Shown piece by piece: positions 43,455 to 53,301 of a stretch of DNA of 64,000 bases. Under the pieces are notes generated by a model. That model was given only the letters and a program-made list of their open reading frames with translations. It was not told the origin of the DNA and made no database searches. Numbering within the stretch: the first letter of the stretch is position 1; each line of letters starts with the position of its first letter. Made by a program: the position numbers and the translations under genes. The DNA comes from Selaginella moellendorffii (taxonomy: Eukaryota; Streptophyta; Lycopodiopsida; Selaginellales; Selaginellaceae): assembly GCF_000143415.4 (NCBI RefSeq), contig NW_003314450.1, positions 1-64,000 of the forward strand, in the 5' to 3' direction.

Positions 43455-45110
43455 TTACTGCTGCTCGTTTTCTGATCCGTCCGAGCTTTTGTTCTTGCAG
43501 GTCCAAGCGGAAGCAGCAATCAGTGGTCTCGATTTCCAGGAAAGAAGCAACTTTTCAATCTCCTCGTCGCTGTGATGCTCCTTGAGCTGGTACCCGTCCT
43601 TGAACAGTCCCAGCAGCAGCCTGGCTTGGCAGATGTTTCTCCTGCTCAGTGAAACTCGGTGGAATCCGGCCGAGTGCAAGAGGCTAGACCACTCGACTTT
43701 GGAGTGCGCGTGGTGGTGAGCGATGAGGGCCGTCTTGATCCTGGTGGCCAGGAACGCGCGCTCGACGAGTATGTGAGCCGTGGTCTCGCACAAGCTCGCC
43801 TCCAGCGAGTCGAGTATGGCGGAGTAGTGATGGAGTGCCTGGAAGAACTTGTCCACGGTATTTGGAGCGCTCAAGCAGCTCACCACCTCCTCCTCGACGA
43901 AGGTCACCAGCCTCGGTGAGAACTTTTGCACGGACTTGAGAAACGAGAGCACTGACGACGGCGATTTGTGCGGTACGTGCAGGAGGTGGAGCATGCAGTT
44001 GACAATGAGCGTCTCCCCCTTGATCAACTTCAGGCCAACCAGCTTGGAATCCTCATCGTCCTCGACTTTGGCCTGGTGGAAGGAGAACGGGATCTTGAAA
44101 GCAGCAGCGCACTCCATGAGACGCTCCTTGGTCTCCTGGAAGTTGGCGAGCTGGTGCCTGGAGTGAGGGCGATATACAGCGGTGATCCGGAGATGCGGAG
44201 TGCCTCCTTCGCGAAGAGCCAGAGCTTGCATAAGAGATGGCCACTGGATCCCGAGAGTTACATCGTAGTCGAGGATGTGAACTCTCTTATCGTCGCCAAT
44301 TGCTTCGAGGATGGCCTGGTTCGCGACGTAGTGGCCGAACTTGATATAGGGGGATGCTTCGTGGAGAGCCTGGAAAGCCGTGATCGAATCGAGATAGCTC
44401 ATGGAACAAGAGCTCGCAACTTTGGTGATCCTGGCACCGTCGAGGAGTGACTGGAGAGCCTCGGTGAAGTAAAGAGCTAGTCTCTGGAAGACCGGACCGC
44501 TGGAAGAACACGAGGAAGTGAGCTCCCGGAGGCGGAAAAGTATGACTTTGGCGAGATCCAGAGCCTGGGAAAACATGGCCTCGGCTCCGGCGAGAAGAAG
44601 ATGGAATAGACGGCATCCGAAAAACTCCTGGTGCTGGAGATCGAGCTCGGGGTCTCCAGGGAGCTGGAAGTCATCGAAATTTATTGGAGAGAAATCCAGG
44701 CAGGCTTCCGTTTCCAGGCTTCGGTGGAGGAATTCGCACAGGGCATCGTCGTCCTCGTCCTCGTCGTCGTTATCATCCTCAGCTCCTTCAACTTCGTCCT
44801 TTCTCGAGACCTGCTCAAGAACAGAATGTGGACTGCTCGGCTGGAGTCTTTTGCGAACCTTCGAGGCCGGCGGCTGCTCTTGCTCGTCTCCACCTTCGAG
44901 CAGCGAGTCCAGGAGGGCGGAAGTAATACCTTGCTCCTCGAGCTCCGGCCACACTGAAAGTAAGTCCAAGTCCCCTCCTTGAATCACATCGATATCACAG
45001 ACTTTGGTGACGCAGGGATCGACCGAGCAAGCCTGAAGCTCGGAGTACCAGTAGAGATTTTCCTCCCCTTGCCGCTCCAGAGCCATGTCGACATCAAGAT
45101 CACTCGCCAT
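43455..45110 (-). CDS. NSP2: GRAS transcriptional regulator, NSP2-like
   Basis: A single exon encodes about 551 residues. The ATG at 45110 is the first in the open frame. The GRAS region runs from about residue 165 to the end: LHR1 (FHLLLAGAEAMFSQALDLAK), the VHIID-type core RVHILDYDVTLGIQWPSLMQ (277 on), HLRITAVYRP, a PFYRE-like SPRLVTFVEEEV, and a SAW end (WSSLLHSAGFHRVSLS). The wording LDYDVTLGIQWPSLMQAL, SFHQAKVEDDE, NCMLHLLHVPHKSPSSVLSF and LHHYSAILDSLEA is characteristic of NSP2 rather than DELLA, SCR or SCL types. NSP2 partners NSP1, controls strigolactone biosynthesis and acts in mycorrhizal and nodulation signalling in seed plants. The N-terminus has a long acidic run (about 109-122) that may act in activation. 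Orthology is inferred from remembered family motifs; the role in this plant is not shown. Confidence 0.85.
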   Translation of the reverse strand: MASDLDVDMALERQGEENLYWYSELQACSVDPCVTKVCDIDVIQGGDLDLLSVWPELEEQGITSALLDSLLEGGDEQEQPPASKVRKRLQPSSPHSVLEQVSRKDEVEGAEDDNDDEDEDDDALCEFLHRSLETEACLDFSPINFDDFQLPGDPELDLQHQEFFGCRLFHLLLAGAEAMFSQALDLAKVILFRLRELTSSCSSSGPVFQRLALYFTEALQSLLDGARITKVASSCSMSYLDSITAFQALHEASPYIKFGHYVANQAILEAIGDDKRVHILDYDVTLGIQWPSLMQALALREGGTPHLRITAVYRPHSRHQLANFQETKERLMECAAAFKIPFSFHQAKVEDDEDSKLVGLKLIKGETLIVNCMLHLLHVPHKSPSSVLSFLKSVQKFSPRLVTFVEEEVVSCLSAPNTVDKFFQALHHYSAILDSLEASLCETTAHILVERAFLATRIKTALIAHHHAHSKVEWSSLLHSAGFHRVSLSRRNICQARLLLGLFKDGYQLKEHHSDEEIEKLLLSWKSRPLIAASAWTCKNKSSDGSENEQQ

Positions 45111-46033
45111 CACGCAGGAAAGGTAAGAGCTTTTTTCTTTCTTGGAAGAGGAAGGACAACTTTTCAAGTTGGGGAAAGCACGCTCCTCCGGACTAAACTC
45201 CCGTTTTTCTATAGGTGCGTGGATCTCTTACAGGAGCGCGGACCCCTAGATGGGAGCATATTTCTCCATCTTCCTGGTATATGCACCGCGATGCGCTCTT
45301 CAAAGGTCCCACTTTTCTCTTTGATATGTCTCGACTTAGATGCTCTGTCTTCATGGTTGTTCCTGGGCCAACAATGGAACACTAAACTTTGCTTTGTTGG
45401 TGCCAGTGGAAGCAAATGGAATGCGAGCAAGGAGATCTGTTAGCCTCTCCCGACGAAGTTGTCGTGGAAGCTGCGATTGGCGAGCGAGGTACTTCGTTGT
45501 CGATCGATCAGCTGTGAACAAAAGCTCGCGTTTTTAAATTCGCAGGAAGGGCGGGCGAGCGAGCGAGCGAAAGAGCGAGAGGTGTCAGCACAGGAACACA
45601 ACTCGATCGAAGAAAAGAGGTGAAGTTTTGACATTTCCTTTTGGTACGAAAGGGACTCGAAGAACAGTTTTTCTTTTTTCTTCCTTGTTTCTATTCCGTG
45701 ATGTTAGCGAGTGTGATATTTGTGTGACTAGTGCTCTGGGATTTCTGGGGATGCGCATCCGCTCCGGTCAAGAAGCCGGGCATTTAGAGCTTCTAAGGTA
45801 AAATTTGGAGGTGGGGACATGATGCGGTTCACAATGCGGGCGCGATTCTTTTGATTTTGTTCTGTGCTTTGTTGTTTAATGTGCGGAGAAGATGCCCTTC
45901 GCTCGTGAAAGTGCCAAAAACTAGATCCCGCGAACTAAAATTTAAATGAAGCATATTCTCCTGTGCCCTAAATTTGCCTATGCTTGAAATGATTCGGCGA
46001 ATATGCCCCAAAACGCTAGTTTATCGTCCAGCG
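45111..46033. other. Divergent promoter region between NSP2-like and TAR-like genes
   Basis: About 920 bp with short GAGC-type tandem words near 45550-45580 and no supported gene. It should contain both 5' UTRs and promoters. Confidence 0.5.
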
Positions 46034-47735
46034 ATGGCGGCTCGGGAGATGATTCTCTCGGCAGCTGTGTGCCTCTGCTCGATTGCGGCGGTGAGACTGA
46101 TGGATCTCTACTGGGATTCTCCGTCCCCCGGGCCGCATTGGATGGAGCAGGAATCCGGGCCGGCATTGCGAGCTTCTTGCTCGGGGCATGGTAGGGTTTT
46201 CAACGACGGCAGCGATCTGGCGTGCGAGTGTAGCGACTGCTACACTGGCGTGAATTGCTCTGAGCTCCAGCATGGCTGCATGGTCGATGCCGATGCGTAA
46301 GATCCTCACGAATCTAAGCTCTAGATTTCTATTGCCTGGAGATTTTATCCTCTCCTTGCTAGAGCATGAGCTAAGGTTGCGTAGCTTCTCGTTCTTTCAA
46401 TAGAAAGGTCAATCCTAACCTTCTTCGTACTTGCTTGCAGTGGCGATCCAACTTTCCTGGAGCCCTTCTGGATGGAGCACGGGGCTGATGCCGGCGTGTT
46501 CATGCCCAGCTGGTATAGAATGGGCTACAGCGTAAAGAAGAAGGGATCCTCGCCCGCGCACAAAGAACTTCCGCTTGTGTACGTGATAAAAGAGCTCGAA
46601 GACAGCATTAGGGAGCTCCATGAACTGGTCGGGAATGCCGTCGTCAAGGACAAGTATTTGGTTATCGGAACTGGTTCCATGCAGCTCGTTGCCGCCGCTC
46701 TCAATGCTCTCTCCGATTCGTTTCCGGAGAAGCCTGGCGCTGTTGTCACCAGAGCACCGTGCTACATGGTAAAGCTTTTCGGTTTTTTCTTCTCTTGGTT
46801 CTTAAGCTTTTGCTTGGCTACCATAGATTTACAAGTTACAAGTCGACGTGCTTTCTTCTTCCAAGTTCCAATGGGGTGGTGATGCTGTGGCGGCTTTTGA
46901 GAAGAAAGCATTCGATCCTTCTTCAGTGGTGGAGCTTCTGGCTGCTCCTAATAACCCCGACACTTCGATTCTAGAGCCTGTCTACAAAGGAACGAACGCG
47001 AAGATTATCCACGACAAGGCGTACTACTGGCCGCACTACACTGCCATCGCTGGAGCTCTGGACGAGGATGTGATGCTCTTCTCGCTGTCGAAAACCACCG
47101 GCCATGCGGGCTCCAGAATCGGGTAAGCAAACTCTTTCTATAATATGTGATGCAGCTCTGACTCGAGAACCAACTTAAACAGATGGGCGCTGGTGAGAGA
47201 CATTGAGGTCTACAAGAAGATGTTCATGTACATTGCGGTGTCAACCATTGGAGTTTCTCGCGAGTCACAGTTGCGAGCCCACCGGCTGATCAAATCACTG
47301 CTGGATGGATATCAAAATGGCGGAAGCCACAAAGCGCGGATGTTTGACTTCGGCTACCACACACTTCAGTCACGCTGGCAGACACTAGCGGAGATATTCA
47401 AAGCCTCAACCAGGTTCTCTATTCAGAAAACCGACTCTCAGCATTGCTCCTTCTTCAAGAAAGAAGTGTCTCCTTCTCCAGGTATGCCACAAAGTATTAC
47501 CCCTGTATACATTCTTACGCGTGAGCTCTTTGCAGCTTATGCTTGGATCCGCTGCGAGCAAGAGGAAGACTGTCACTCGATTTTCGCAGCAGCAGGAATA
47601 AATGGCCGTCCAGGACGAGCATTTGGAGTCAGCAATCGCTACATACGGCTGTGCATGATAAAACGAGACGACGAGTTCGAGCTACTTGCTGGTAAGCTCC
47701 AGGCTCTCGTGGACACAGAGCTAACGAACGAGTAA
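46034..47735 (+). CDS. Alliinase/TAR-type PLP aminotransferase with EGF-like domain
   Basis: Five exons (46034-46296, 46441-46768, 46827-47122, 47183-47482, 47537-47735) give about 461 residues. The last intron is 54 bp and could be read through in frame. It was called because removal gives SPSPAYAWIRCEQ, the family arrangement. A hydrophobic N-terminus (MILSAAVCLCSIAAV) precedes a cysteine-rich EGF/alliinase domain (CSGHGRVFNDG, CECSDCYTGVNCSE). The fold-type I aminotransferase domain contains GTGSMQLVAAALNAL, AAPNNPDTSILEPV, HDKAYYWPHY and SLSKTTGHAGSRIGWALV, where K286 should bind PLP. The layout matches plant TAR3/TAR4-like proteins and alliinases. TAA1/TAR enzymes make indole-3-pyruvate in auxin synthesis, whereas alliinases cleave S-alkyl cysteine sulfoxides. 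The sequence alone does not decide which. The N-terminus suggests the secretory pathway. Confidence 0.87.
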
Positions 47736-47831
47736 ACAATCGTTTGCTCGACGAGTTCGAGCTACTACTCGCGGGTAAGCTCCAAGCTCCTGTGGACACG
47801 CAGGTAACAAACGAGTAAACAATCGCTTATT
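47670..47831 (+). repeat. Tandem duplication of the gene's 3' end
   Basis: An approximately 80-bp unit beginning GACGAGTTCGAGCTACT and ending in the stop plus AACAATCG occurs twice, at about 47670-47749 (coding, includes the TAA) and 47750-47831 (after the stop). Both copies retain GAACGAGTAA/AAACGAGTAA. Confidence 0.85.
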
Positions 47832-47882
47832 CAATCAATCTGTGTGTGAGCACTGTGAAGAACAAAAAGTTTGCTTTTGCTT

Positions 47883-49274
47883 TCAAGCGGCTGCCTCCAG
47901 CTTCTCCTCCAGCTTCTGTGGAAGAGCCTCGTCAACTTTCGGGAATTCACTCTCAGGCATCTCGTCCTTCGTTGTTTCTTCCGTTGCATCTGACTTCTCC
48001 CTCGCAGCCTTCGCCGAGGCCTGGAGCTTGACGAAATCACCCTTCTTGGTCTTGAGCGTTTCCACCACCTTGTTCGCCTCCCCGACCGTGGAGGGCGGCG
48101 ATATGCCGAGCTTCGCGAAGGAGGCGAGCGCGTCCAGAGACAAGCAAAGCTTCTCCTTCGGAGGTACCGCGCCCTTTCCTTTCTTGCCTCTAGCACTGGG
48201 CTCTTTCGATTTCCCGGCAAACCAGCCCTCATCCTCGCTCCGGTTCTTCTTGCTCTGCAGCATCGTCCCGAATCCCTCCACGCTGGCCACCGCCTCCCTC
48301 GATGCTGGCGTCTCGGGCAACTTATCCTCCGCCACCTCCACCGGCGTGAGCTTCTGGAGGTACGCTCCCAGCTGCTCGCACAGGATGATCTCGTCGGTAT
48401 ACTTCTCCACAAAGTTCTCCTCCGCGATCCTCTTCCTCGTCTTCTCCCGCTCCAGCCACTCGGCCCGCCTCCTCTCCTCGTTCTGCCTCGCTGCCACCGC
48501 CCTCCTCTCCCTCGCCACCTTCTCCCTCGCGAAGAACTCCGACCACCGCGCGTTGATCCCCTCCCGCAGGTTCTTGATCCTCTCGTACGCGCTGTTCCTC
48601 TCCGCCGCCAGCGCCGAGGTGTCCAGCGCCTTGGCGGCCTCGCTCTCCCGGATCTGGTCCATGGTCTTCTTGAGCTCGTTGATCTCCGCCTTGAGGCTCG
48701 TCAGGAGCTTGTCCTTCTCCCTGGCTCGCTCCAGCGCCGCGCCCCGGAGCTCCTGCTCTTGGGCGATCTGCTCCATCCTCTGGTTGTACTCCACCACCAT
48801 CTCCCGCGACCGCCGGAGCTCCTTGAGCTGCGCCATCGCGCCCCTCTCCTCCTTGATCGCCAGAGACGTGTGCTGGATCCGGTACTCGAGCCGCTGGATC
48901 TCAGCGTCGATGAGCTCCAGCTTGGCGGCGGAGGGCAACTTCTCTCGCAGCGCGCGCGCCTCGACGCGGCCCTGCTCGCGGATCTTGTCCGCCGCCTCCA
49001 GCTCCGCCTTGATCCGCCGCTTCTCCTCGAGGTTGTCCGCGAAGGAGGCGTTCATCACGGCCAGCTTGTTCCGGGCCTCGACGAGCTCCGGCGACTGCGC
49101 GTACCTGGTGCCCTTGGACGACTCCAGCTGCGCCTTGATCTCCACAATCCGGCCCTGGAGCGCCTTGATCTCCTCCTCCGCCGCCGCCGCCGCCGCCTCC
49201 ACGGCCTTCCGATCCGCTCGATCCGGGCGGCTGGCCTGCGCCGCCGATGCCGCCGCCTCCACCATCGCTACCAT
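47883..49274 (-). CDS. Coiled-coil protein resembling BFR1 (nuclear segregation protein)
   Basis: A single minus-strand exon of 463 residues starts at ATG 49274. It is dominated by long charged helices: heptad-rich coiled coil spans about residues 25-300 (for example IKALQGRIVEIKAQLES and RRIKAELEAADKIREQ), followed by a lysine/glutamate-rich C-terminus with KKGKGAVPPKEK. The segment LIDAEIQRLEYRIQHTSLAI followed by EERGAMAQLKELRRSREMV matches the pattern of fungal BFR1 and its plant relatives, which associate with mRNPs and ribosomes. No catalytic motif, signal peptide or membrane segment is present, so it is probably cytosolic. The family call rests on recalled resemblance in a low-complexity coiled coil and is moderate. 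It converges on the TAR-like gene, with about 150 bp between stops. Confidence 0.75.
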   Translation of the reverse strand: MVAMVEAAASAAQASRPDRADRKAVEAAAAAAEEEIKALQGRIVEIKAQLESSKGTRYAQSPELVEARNKLAVMNASFADNLEEKRRIKAELEAADKIREQGRVEARALREKLPSAAKLELIDAEIQRLEYRIQHTSLAIKEERGAMAQLKELRRSREMVVEYNQRMEQIAQEQELRGAALERAREKDKLLTSLKAEINELKKTMDQIRESEAAKALDTSALAAERNSAYERIKNLREGINARWSEFFAREKVARERRAVAARQNEERRRAEWLEREKTRKRIAEENFVEKYTDEIILCEQLGAYLQKLTPVEVAEDKLPETPASREAVASVEGFGTMLQSKKNRSEDEGWFAGKSKEPSARGKKGKGAVPPKEKLCLSLDALASFAKLGISPPSTVGEANKVVETLKTKKGDFVKLQASAKAAREKSDATEETTKDEMPESEFPKVDEALPQKLEEKLEAAA

Positions 49275-49555
49275 GATCTGCGCTTAAAATCAAGAACCCT
49301 AGCCTTGCTTCTAACTGATTCTTTAACCTTTTGTAGAGGCTAGCTTTTGCATTTTACCTTTACTATGACAGTTACACGTGGAAGGTGTTTATTGGTTCTT
49401 GACCATTGACATGTGTCTGACGTGGCATATTCCGAGGAACCCTAATCGCTGTGGTTGCCACGACTCCTCAATGTTTCTCGATCGCGAGGGCAGCATCGAA
49501 GAGCCCACGTCTCGATCTCGATCACCTAGCGAGCATTGCGGTTACCAGATCAGTT

Positions 49556-50263
49556 ATGCCACCGCCCACAACGGCCCAAATCGACGCCTACCTCAAGGAG
49601 GACGCCAGTGTCACCAGCGAAGGCTCGGGAGCTAACCCGGTGTTCCAGGCCATCCACGCCGCGCGCCTCTTCCCTCTCACATACCGATCGGTGTCCGAGG
49701 CCAGGATCCCACTCCCCACCTGGAGCCGCTACCGCCAGGACGCGCCCAATCCAATCCGGACAGTCGAGTGGAGGAACATCATCATCACCGCCAGGATCAC
49801 GCTCTGCGAGGACGCCTACTCCCTCCTCGCGGACGTCTCCAACGTTCTCAAGGAGGAGGCCGAGGATGTGGAGGATTTCTACGGCAAGGGGAGCTTGCTC
49901 ATGGAGAAGCTCGTTGGATTTCGCGGGAAGAGCATGGGCAGCACCAAGAACAAGCAGCTCATCACGTACGTGGAGAACCAGCCGGGCACTGGGAGGGGAT
50001 GTGGGACGGTGTTCTATCCATTTCTCGAGTTTGACAGGGAGTGTGACTACCAAGCGGCCGTGATCTTCATCACCAACCGGATCAGGCGCGATGCGCTAGG
50101 AGGGAAGGCCGTGTTTGAGCTAGAGGAGCTCGATACGTGCCTTGTTCGCGATCGAGTCATGGCGTTTCTGGCAAGCAGGGGGATTGAGCCGCCGCCGCCA
50201 CCAGTGGAGGAAGCGCCGCCGGAGGAGGAGCCTCCGCCACCACCTGCAAAGAAGAGAAAGTAG
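49556..50263 (+). CDS. Unidentified protein with proline-rich, basic C-terminus (orphan)
   Basis: The frame from ATG 49556 encodes 235 residues without introns; the frame is also open further upstream but has no earlier ATG. The body is a compact mixed alpha/beta-looking sequence (HAARLFPLTYRSVSEARIPL, RTVEWRNIIITARITLCEDA, GTVFYPFLEFDRECDYQAAV). The tail is a proline/glutamate run ending in PPPPPAKKRK, where KKRK could be a nuclear signal. There is no signal peptide or membrane helix. I do not recognise the family. Strong codon bias and GC content like its neighbours, and a second, broken copy at 57869-58480, support that it is or was a real gene. It is divergent from the BFR1-like gene, 281 bp from ATG to ATG. 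Confidence 0.65.
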   Translation: MPPPTTAQIDAYLKEDASVTSEGSGANPVFQAIHAARLFPLTYRSVSEARIPLPTWSRYRQDAPNPIRTVEWRNIIITARITLCEDAYSLLADVSNVLKEEAEDVEDFYGKGSLLMEKLVGFRGKSMGSTKNKQLITYVENQPGTGRGCGTVFYPFLEFDRECDYQAAVIFITNRIRRDALGGKAVFELEELDTCLVRDRVMAFLASRGIEPPPPPVEEAPPEEEPPPPPAKKRK

Positions 50264-51300
50264 TGGCAGCGATCGAGAGTGGGCAATGTTTTGCGAAGAG
50301 ATCTTGTACTGCAAACATGCCAGCGCTACGATCCCTTGCTCATCGTCTAGATCATGCTGTAGAGTTTGCAAGCCCGTGAGCTCTAAAACATTCACTTCTC
50401 AAGTGTTAAATGTTTCTAAGATCCAATGGCGCGTCCGCTTCATCCAGCTAGCAAGATCATCTTCAATCCAAACTCTCCAACTTCCCGGAAGTTTTCGATC
50501 CAGCTAGTCCTCCCCGATACATTCACTCCTTTCTACTATCACATCTTGATATCTCCAGATAATGGCGATGGAGTGATAAGGAGAACAGCAGCTCTGGATC
50601 AATGCATGCTAGAGATAGAAGCATGCTGAGATGAGGTTGAGGTTGATCTTACGGCTCAGAGAGTTGAATAGGAAAACTCCTGCTGAGACGAACTGAAGCA
50701 GTGATAGCCGGTTCTAGAAAGTGGCCACCAATTCGACTAGAACATCGTTCTCGTGTCAATGTAAACAGATTCCCATAAAGTATCCACTTCCCAATGGATC
50801 ACAGATTTCTTGGCTCTGGATCAAGCACCTTTACCAGATCACTTCGCAACGACAATCGATCGATCAGATTTGAAGGTAACTTCAAATACCTTGGACACCA
50901 GATGATCCTCGGCCACCTTTATCCGATCAAGCTCTCGCCCCCCCCCATACTTTCTGATCGTTTTACTCCAGCTCCCGCAAGTTTGATACGTGTTCGATAC
51001 GTGTTCGATACCCTTGCTCGTGGAAAAGTAGTTAGAGAGAGAGAAAGAGATAGAGAGTGGTCACCCTTTTGTTTCGTTGGGGCAGCAGCCACCATCTCCT
51101 CGACCACCTCTTCATGTCCGACAGTGTGAAGCGAGAAAGATCATCGCCACTGCTATACCGACAAGAGCTGGAAATATCACCAGCATGGCCGCAAGGCCGT
51201 TGCATGGAAGTTGACACCATACAGCTGAAGTGGTCGTGGTGTAGGTGGTGATATCCTCGAATTCCAAGATTGCTGCTTGCAAACTTGGATCGCTGGCCTC
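50264..51300. other. Intergenic region, 3' flank of the orphan gene
   Basis: The first 260 bp are shared with the duplicate at 58.2-58.5 kb. A direct repeat GATACGTGTTC near 50990-51005 and a purine run (GAGAGAGAGAAAGAGATAGA) near 51035 are visible. No gene is supported. Confidence 0.5.
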
Positions 51301-51339
51301 ATGTACAAACAGCGGGGGCTGGTGGCGTGAAGCGCTGCG

Positions 51340-51530
51340 GGTGCAAGGCAAACTTTTGATCCTGTTGCTGTTGGCGTGAGTCGAGCTTTTGATCCTGTTG
51401 CTGCTGCGTGAGGAGAGCTTTTACTGCTGTTGTGCAGGTTCTCCACATCGTTGCTGTTGCTGCTACTGTGCTGAATGAGCTCTCCATGACATTGCTGCTG
51501 CTGAGCAAGCTCTACATGTTGTTGCTGCTA
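51340..51530. repeat. CTG-rich minisatellite, array 1
   Basis: Irregular units built from TTGCTGCTGCTG joined to GAGCTCTCCATG or GAGCTTTTGATC. On the minus strand this reads as serine/asparagine-rich peptide with recurrent MESS. It is similar to the array at 52240-52480. Confidence 0.7.
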
Positions 51531-52239
51531 CTAGCACCATAAGGTGAGCTCTTGTGGAAGGAAACTCCACAAACACTAAAACAAGTGAGCATATAAAAAC
51601 CATTGTTGCATAGGGATTTAAATCTTTTCATTCTTTAATGCTAATTGTCACAGCAAAACCAGTGTTGCATAGGGATTTAAACCTTCTTATGCTTTACCAT
51701 CCAATTATTCTTCTCAGCACCAACATATTGGTGGTGTTTCATCACACCACTCATTTGCTTTTTGATTTCCACCTAAGCCTTCTCTTCACACAATGACAAA
51801 ACTTTGGGATCACATTTAATATAAAAGAAAGGGAAATTTCATTTTAACTTTGTTTTTGTTATGGACAATCTTGGCAACAATTGTGCTACATTCTACACTT
51901 TTTACTTCAGAACATCTTGAATAAATTGTTACACTTGTGTCTTTGGATTTTCACTTTTCTTTTCTTTTTGCTAGCTTTGTAGTAAGAGTAACTTGATTGT
52001 CTCTTCAGCACTTCCTCTCTCCCTATTATCTAATATTTTTCCAACACTGAAATAAAATGGTTTTTAACTTGATTTGGCATGTGTGGAGTTTCCATCCATA
52101 TTTTTTGGTCCATTGTCTTGAATAAAGAGTGAGCAAAGTGAGCACAGAAAAATTATTAATGCCTAAGGACTTGAACTTCTTCATTCCAAAAGTTCAGGTT
52201 AAGTAGGATTATTATTAATAATTATTATTAATCACGTCT
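51531..52239. other. AT-rich spacer between the two CTG arrays
   Basis: No gene is visible. The word GTTGCATAGGGATTTAAA occurs twice, near 51605 and 51665, and GTGAGCA words recur near 51585 and 52130, suggesting old local duplication. Confidence 0.4.
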
Positions 52240-52480
52240 AATAATGACCTTGACTTCTTTGACAACTCTCCACGACATTGCATGTGCTCTCCATGTTATT
52301 GCTGCTGCTGGCGTCATAAAGCGAGCTCTCCATGACACTGCTGCTGCTGAGTGAGCTCTCCATGTTGTTGCTGCTGCTGCTGGCATCGTAAAGCGAGCTC
52401 TCCAAGACGTTGCTGCTGCTGAGCGAACTCTCCATGCCTGCTGCTGTGGAGCAAGCTCTCCATGTTGTTGCTGCAGGCTA
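52240..52480. repeat. CTG-rich minisatellite, array 2
   Basis: Four to five diverged units of roughly 45-55 bp of the form GAGCTCTCCATGTTGTTGCT then GCTGCTGGCATCGTAAAGC. On the minus strand it reads as MESSLSSSNVLESSLYDASS and variants. Low complexity; probably not a functional protein. Confidence 0.75.
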
Positions 52481-52804
52481 GCATCATTGCGATACCAAAC
52501 CCACAGCGAGTTTGATAGTGTCTTTTCTCCCTCCTGCACCGCTGCTTGAAAAGCTTTTCGAGCGTTTTCAGTGTTGGACTTCCCACCATCCTGACCAGGC
52601 AAGCTCCGGGGGAGCCATCGCCACACCAATGGTGTTGGAGCTGCTGGCAGTGCCGGCGTCCATAACAAACCACCTTGTCTTTGACTATTTAACTGTAAAC
52701 CGCATAATTCCATGTATAAATCCCTAAGAAATAATCTCCATGTTGCATTCACATATAAAATGGCCCATGTTGTCTTGTGCCTCTTGAGTGCTTATGCAGC
52801 CATG

Positions 52805-53181
52805 GGTTTGCTTGTACAATATGGTTCTACCACGGTTGGGAATGGCAGTTTCATCCCTTTGAGCAGCACCAATTCATCACGGTTGACATTGAAGGATTTT
52901 GTGGAAATGGTAGTGCTTGTCTCTTCTTGGTGGTGATGACAGATCAAAAAGCACTAGCGACTCCGCTCTTGAATTACCCCTACATCAACGTTTGGGTTGC
53001 AAACATTCTAGCAGGGAACTCTGGTAAGAACCACACTTACAATTTCATGCTCGTGCCGCAGAGGAATCCCTTGGTGAAGCCCATCGCCAAGCGCATGGTT
53101 CTCTCTCTGGCCAATATCATCCAGCAGTACCATTGTGGAAGCCCTCTCCAGGCCGTCTCCTTCACCACCTTCCTCCACTAA
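52805..53181 (+). CDS. Unidentified exon or small gene ending at 53181
   Basis: An open frame runs to the TAA at 53179-53181 and reads like protein (WFYHGWEWQFHPFEQHQFIT, EGFCGNGSACLFLVVMTDQK, HTYNFMLVPQRNPLVKPIAK). It has no in-frame ATG near its start; a TAA lies upstream near 52757, and TTATGCAG at 52791-52798 is a possible splice acceptor. Another frame in the same place starts with ATG at 52760 (MAHVVLCLLSAYAAMGLLVQ), like a signal peptide, but ends quickly. A two-exon or frameshifted gene is possible. The product is not recognised. Confidence 0.35.
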
Positions 53182-53301
53182 TCTTAGTTCAAGAACATGA
53201 GAATGAGAACTTGTTTTCATTCCACTACCTTTCTTTGAAGGCTTTGAAAATCAAATCACTCCATAGCTTGTGTCATTCATGATATCTATTCTGACCAGCA
53301 C

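Noticed and set aside
47842-49287. 481-codon plus-strand frame opposite the BFR1-like gene
   Set aside because: Serine/alanine/leucine-rich antisense of GC-rich coiled-coil codons. The minus-strand frame has proper heptads and a sensible start.
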